DNA of 64,000 bases, taken from Ficedula albicollis. Taxonomy: Eukaryota; Chordata; Aves; Passeriformes; Muscicapidae. Positions within the stretch are counted from its first letter, which is position 1, and every line of letters begins with the position of its first letter. The position numbers were made by a program, and so were the translations under genes. Of the stretch, positions 61,743 through 64,000 are shown one piece after another. The stretch lies in contig NC_021676.1 in NCBI RefSeq assembly GCF_000247815.1, positions 18,689,020 to 18,753,019 on the forward strand, given 5' to 3'. The notes beneath the pieces were generated by a model that saw only the letters and a list, made by a program, of their open reading frames with translations, did not search any database and was not told where the DNA came from.

Positions 61743-64000
61743 GATTTTTGATTACCTGGGAGGTTGCTTAGGCAATCTCTGGGCTTTGTTGCATTGCACA
61801 TGCTCTGATCACATTTACAAGCAAGCCACACACTGGGACAGAACTAGGTCACTGGAAGGCTCCTTACTGGACACATGTTTAGTTTTCCTAATTCACCCCC
61901 TATATTAAGCAACATAATTGGGATTTTAGGGGTAGCTGAGTCTTGCTGACCATAGCTAATTTTTATTGTGGGTCCATCAGAAGGTTGAATTTTGGAGGCA
62001 CAGAATGAGAGGTTTTGGTACATGGGAGAAAGTGGGATATTTTGTCTTTGACTCGCAGTGGGAGGTCACAGCCTTTTGTGCTGGCAGCTCTGAAACCAGC
62101 ACAAACTGGGGTGATTAGCTCCCTTTTCTAATGAGTACACAAAGCTGATTGTGAATGAGCCAGTGGGTTCATTGTGCACCCTTGGCCTGCGTTTAATCCT
62201 TTATGTGAGACCCCCTTTTACACAGGGACAGCAATTGGAATCCAATTTACACCGGGCTCGGCATTAAATCTCCTTACTCCAGCGATGCTGGCTAATCAAT
62301 GGAATTGAAATTCCGGTGCCATCAGGAGCCTCCTCCCTCCAGCTCTGCCACTCTTTCTGCTACACCGCGTTTTTAGGAGAGATGAAGCCCTTTAAGTGGG
62401 AAACACTTTGTCTCCCTAATACAAGAATAAACAATGTCTCGCTTCTTGGCAAAACACGTCGCAGCGCTGTGTAACAAGCAGCAGAGATCTTAAAAGTCCA
62501 TCAAGAGATGTTATGGTAATTTCACAAGAACGACCACCTTGCTTTTAGTGAGAATTATCTAAATATGAAGATAAAAGGAAGAAGAAAGGGAGCTTGACGT
62601 GTGGAGAGACACATGAAAGGTTTTGGGAGAGGCTTTCGGTGTTGCACAGAAATATTTTGCAGCTGAGTTTTCTGGCAAGCACCTGAATAGCAGGAAGAGT
62701 TTCTGCCTGCTTGGTTTTCACTTTAACAAGCAGGACTTGTTAAATCAGTTTTGGGGGATGTCAGAGATCAGTAAATTACAAAGAAATCTCAACCAGCCCC
62801 TCCCAACAGCTTTAGGAACTGTGGGATTACAGCTGAAGGAACTTCCCCCTTGTTGCAGTGGAGTCAGGGGAAGATAAACCAAATTTTTTAGGAGAGTTGG
62901 TGTTTGTGCACCCACATGTGATGGGGAAGAGTGATTTCAGAAGTGCTGAATGCCTGGAAACAAAGCAGATGGAATTCTCACCTGGGTAGGGTAGAAATGG
63001 GAATGTCATGAACTGTGGCTTGCTTCTGGGAATTTTGGCTGCTCATGGCTTTTGAAAGCCAGCCCAGTTTGTGCCATGGAACAGCTCAGCTCAGGAGCTG
63101 CTCAGTTCTCATCCCCATCCATTCCTTCTGGTGCCTGCAGCCCCTTGAAATATTCATTCTGCCTTTTATTCCTCAGTGCTGTTTAATACCCCAGGCAGAG
63201 CAGTGACCTGGAGGGTTTGTATTCAGTTACAGCCATTGTTGTGGGACAAGCTGGTATCTGAAAGCTGACACTGGTCTGGAAATTAATGAGAGTATATTCC
63301 CACTGCAACCTGTGTGCCAGGTGTATTTATTCAAAAAGTCATGAAGCAGCCTCCCCAAAATGAGGGGATACTTTTTACACAACTCCCTGAGTTTGCTCTT
63401 TGTCTCTCACCTCCTTTCTGAGCTGTTGGGATGCACGTTGGTTCTTTTTGGGGTGCCCCTGCTGATAAACCCTGTTGGTTTGTTCATCTCCCTCCACTCT
63501 GGCTGTATTGGTGCCCTTTTCTCTCTGTGCTGTCTGCATGGTTGTGTTGTTTGCTGAACAAGGCAGACACAAAGGCCTTGAGAAGTACAAAATGAACCTG
63601 CCTGCCTGGTTTTTGGCCATCAGACTTGATCCTGATCTCAGTGGCCATCAGCACTGATGAGTTCATCTTCAGTGGTTTGCACTAATTTCCACACATAAAT
63701 ACAAAATAAATTTAAAATCACCCCAAACTGAGCCTGCACAAATATTGTTCCAAGCTGCACTCCCCATTCAGAGATTCCACTTTTCCATCCACAAGCCACT
63801 GAGGATTACCTGGAGTGATGATGATGAGGTAATCATTGCATCATAGCCCCAAAATTTAAACTAGATTTTTTTCAGTGGGCAGGATCTTAACTTTGCCATT
63901 GTGGAAAGACTGGTTGACTTTTCAGGCAGAGCTGATCTGCCAGCCTTTAAGGTGAGGGAATTTTATGTTTTATTTTGTGTAAACCCAGCAGTTTGAATTA
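61743..64000. other. Unique non-coding sequence, possible conserved block
   Basis: No supported gene or transposon. 62160-62600 is repeat-free with mixed CpG and AT-rich words (ACACCGGGCTCGGCATTAAA, GGCTAATCAATGGAATTGAA) and resembles conserved non-coding DNA, unproven. The rest to the window end is ordinary unique sequence. Confidence 0.4.

Overview
This is vertebrate nuclear DNA, almost certainly from a bird and probably a songbird. At least twelve 5'-truncated CR1 LINE tails are scattered on both strands. Two copies of an LTR that I associate with songbird endogenous retroviruses lie about 36 kb apart in the same orientation. I see nothing bacterial, phage-like or CRISPR-like. I can support no intact host gene, tRNA or rRNA. 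The window reads as intergenic or intronic sequence: long unique AT-moderate stretches, old retroelement tails, several tandem arrays and a few GC-richer patches. Most long open reading frames here are side effects of tandem repeats or of T-rich or G-rich strands.

Layout. 1-16.8 kb is mostly unique sequence with small local duplications (4.76, 8.82, 12.14 kb), two CR1 tails (10.07, 10.43 kb) and two poly-G runs (517, 11577). 16.88-18.21 kb is a homogeneous 31-bp minisatellite of about 42 units. 18.2-22.8 kb is unique sequence with a perfect-looking 293-bp tandem duplication. 22.87-23.73 kb is LTR copy A, with a 420-bp poly-G run inside it. 23.7-35 kb is unique sequence with CR1 tails, including one at 28.4 kb that still carries the end of the CR1 polymerase reading frame. 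35.05-36.48 kb holds a threefold repeat, an array of alternating TGT/CATG-type motifs and a 131-bp duplication. 36.5-44.4 kb is unique sequence with three CR1 tails. 44.42-45.77 kb is a 50-bp minisatellite with 600-bp higher-order structure. 47.6-48.3 kb is a CR1 tail split by a 439-bp poly-G run, and 51.5-51.8 kb is a 247-bp poly-G run between two T runs. 55.36-55.99 kb is a near-identical 314-bp tandem duplication. 58.66-59.17 kb is LTR copy B, followed 92 bp later by a 168-codon open frame whose second half looks coding. 59.8-64 kb is unique sequence with a 72-bp repeat.

The most unusual feature is a set of seven poly-G runs (about 1.25 kb in total), all G on the + strand. Several follow T runs, and two replace the middle of a recognisable transposable element. 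The direct duplications at 20.7, 26.25, 43.1 and 55.4 kb also break at T runs. I read this as a signature of sequencing or assembly failure, not biology, and it should be resolved before these regions are interpreted. The best biological leads are the reading frame beside LTR copy B, the two minisatellites, and one exon-like block at 52.49-52.63 kb. I did not find a convincing new biological system.
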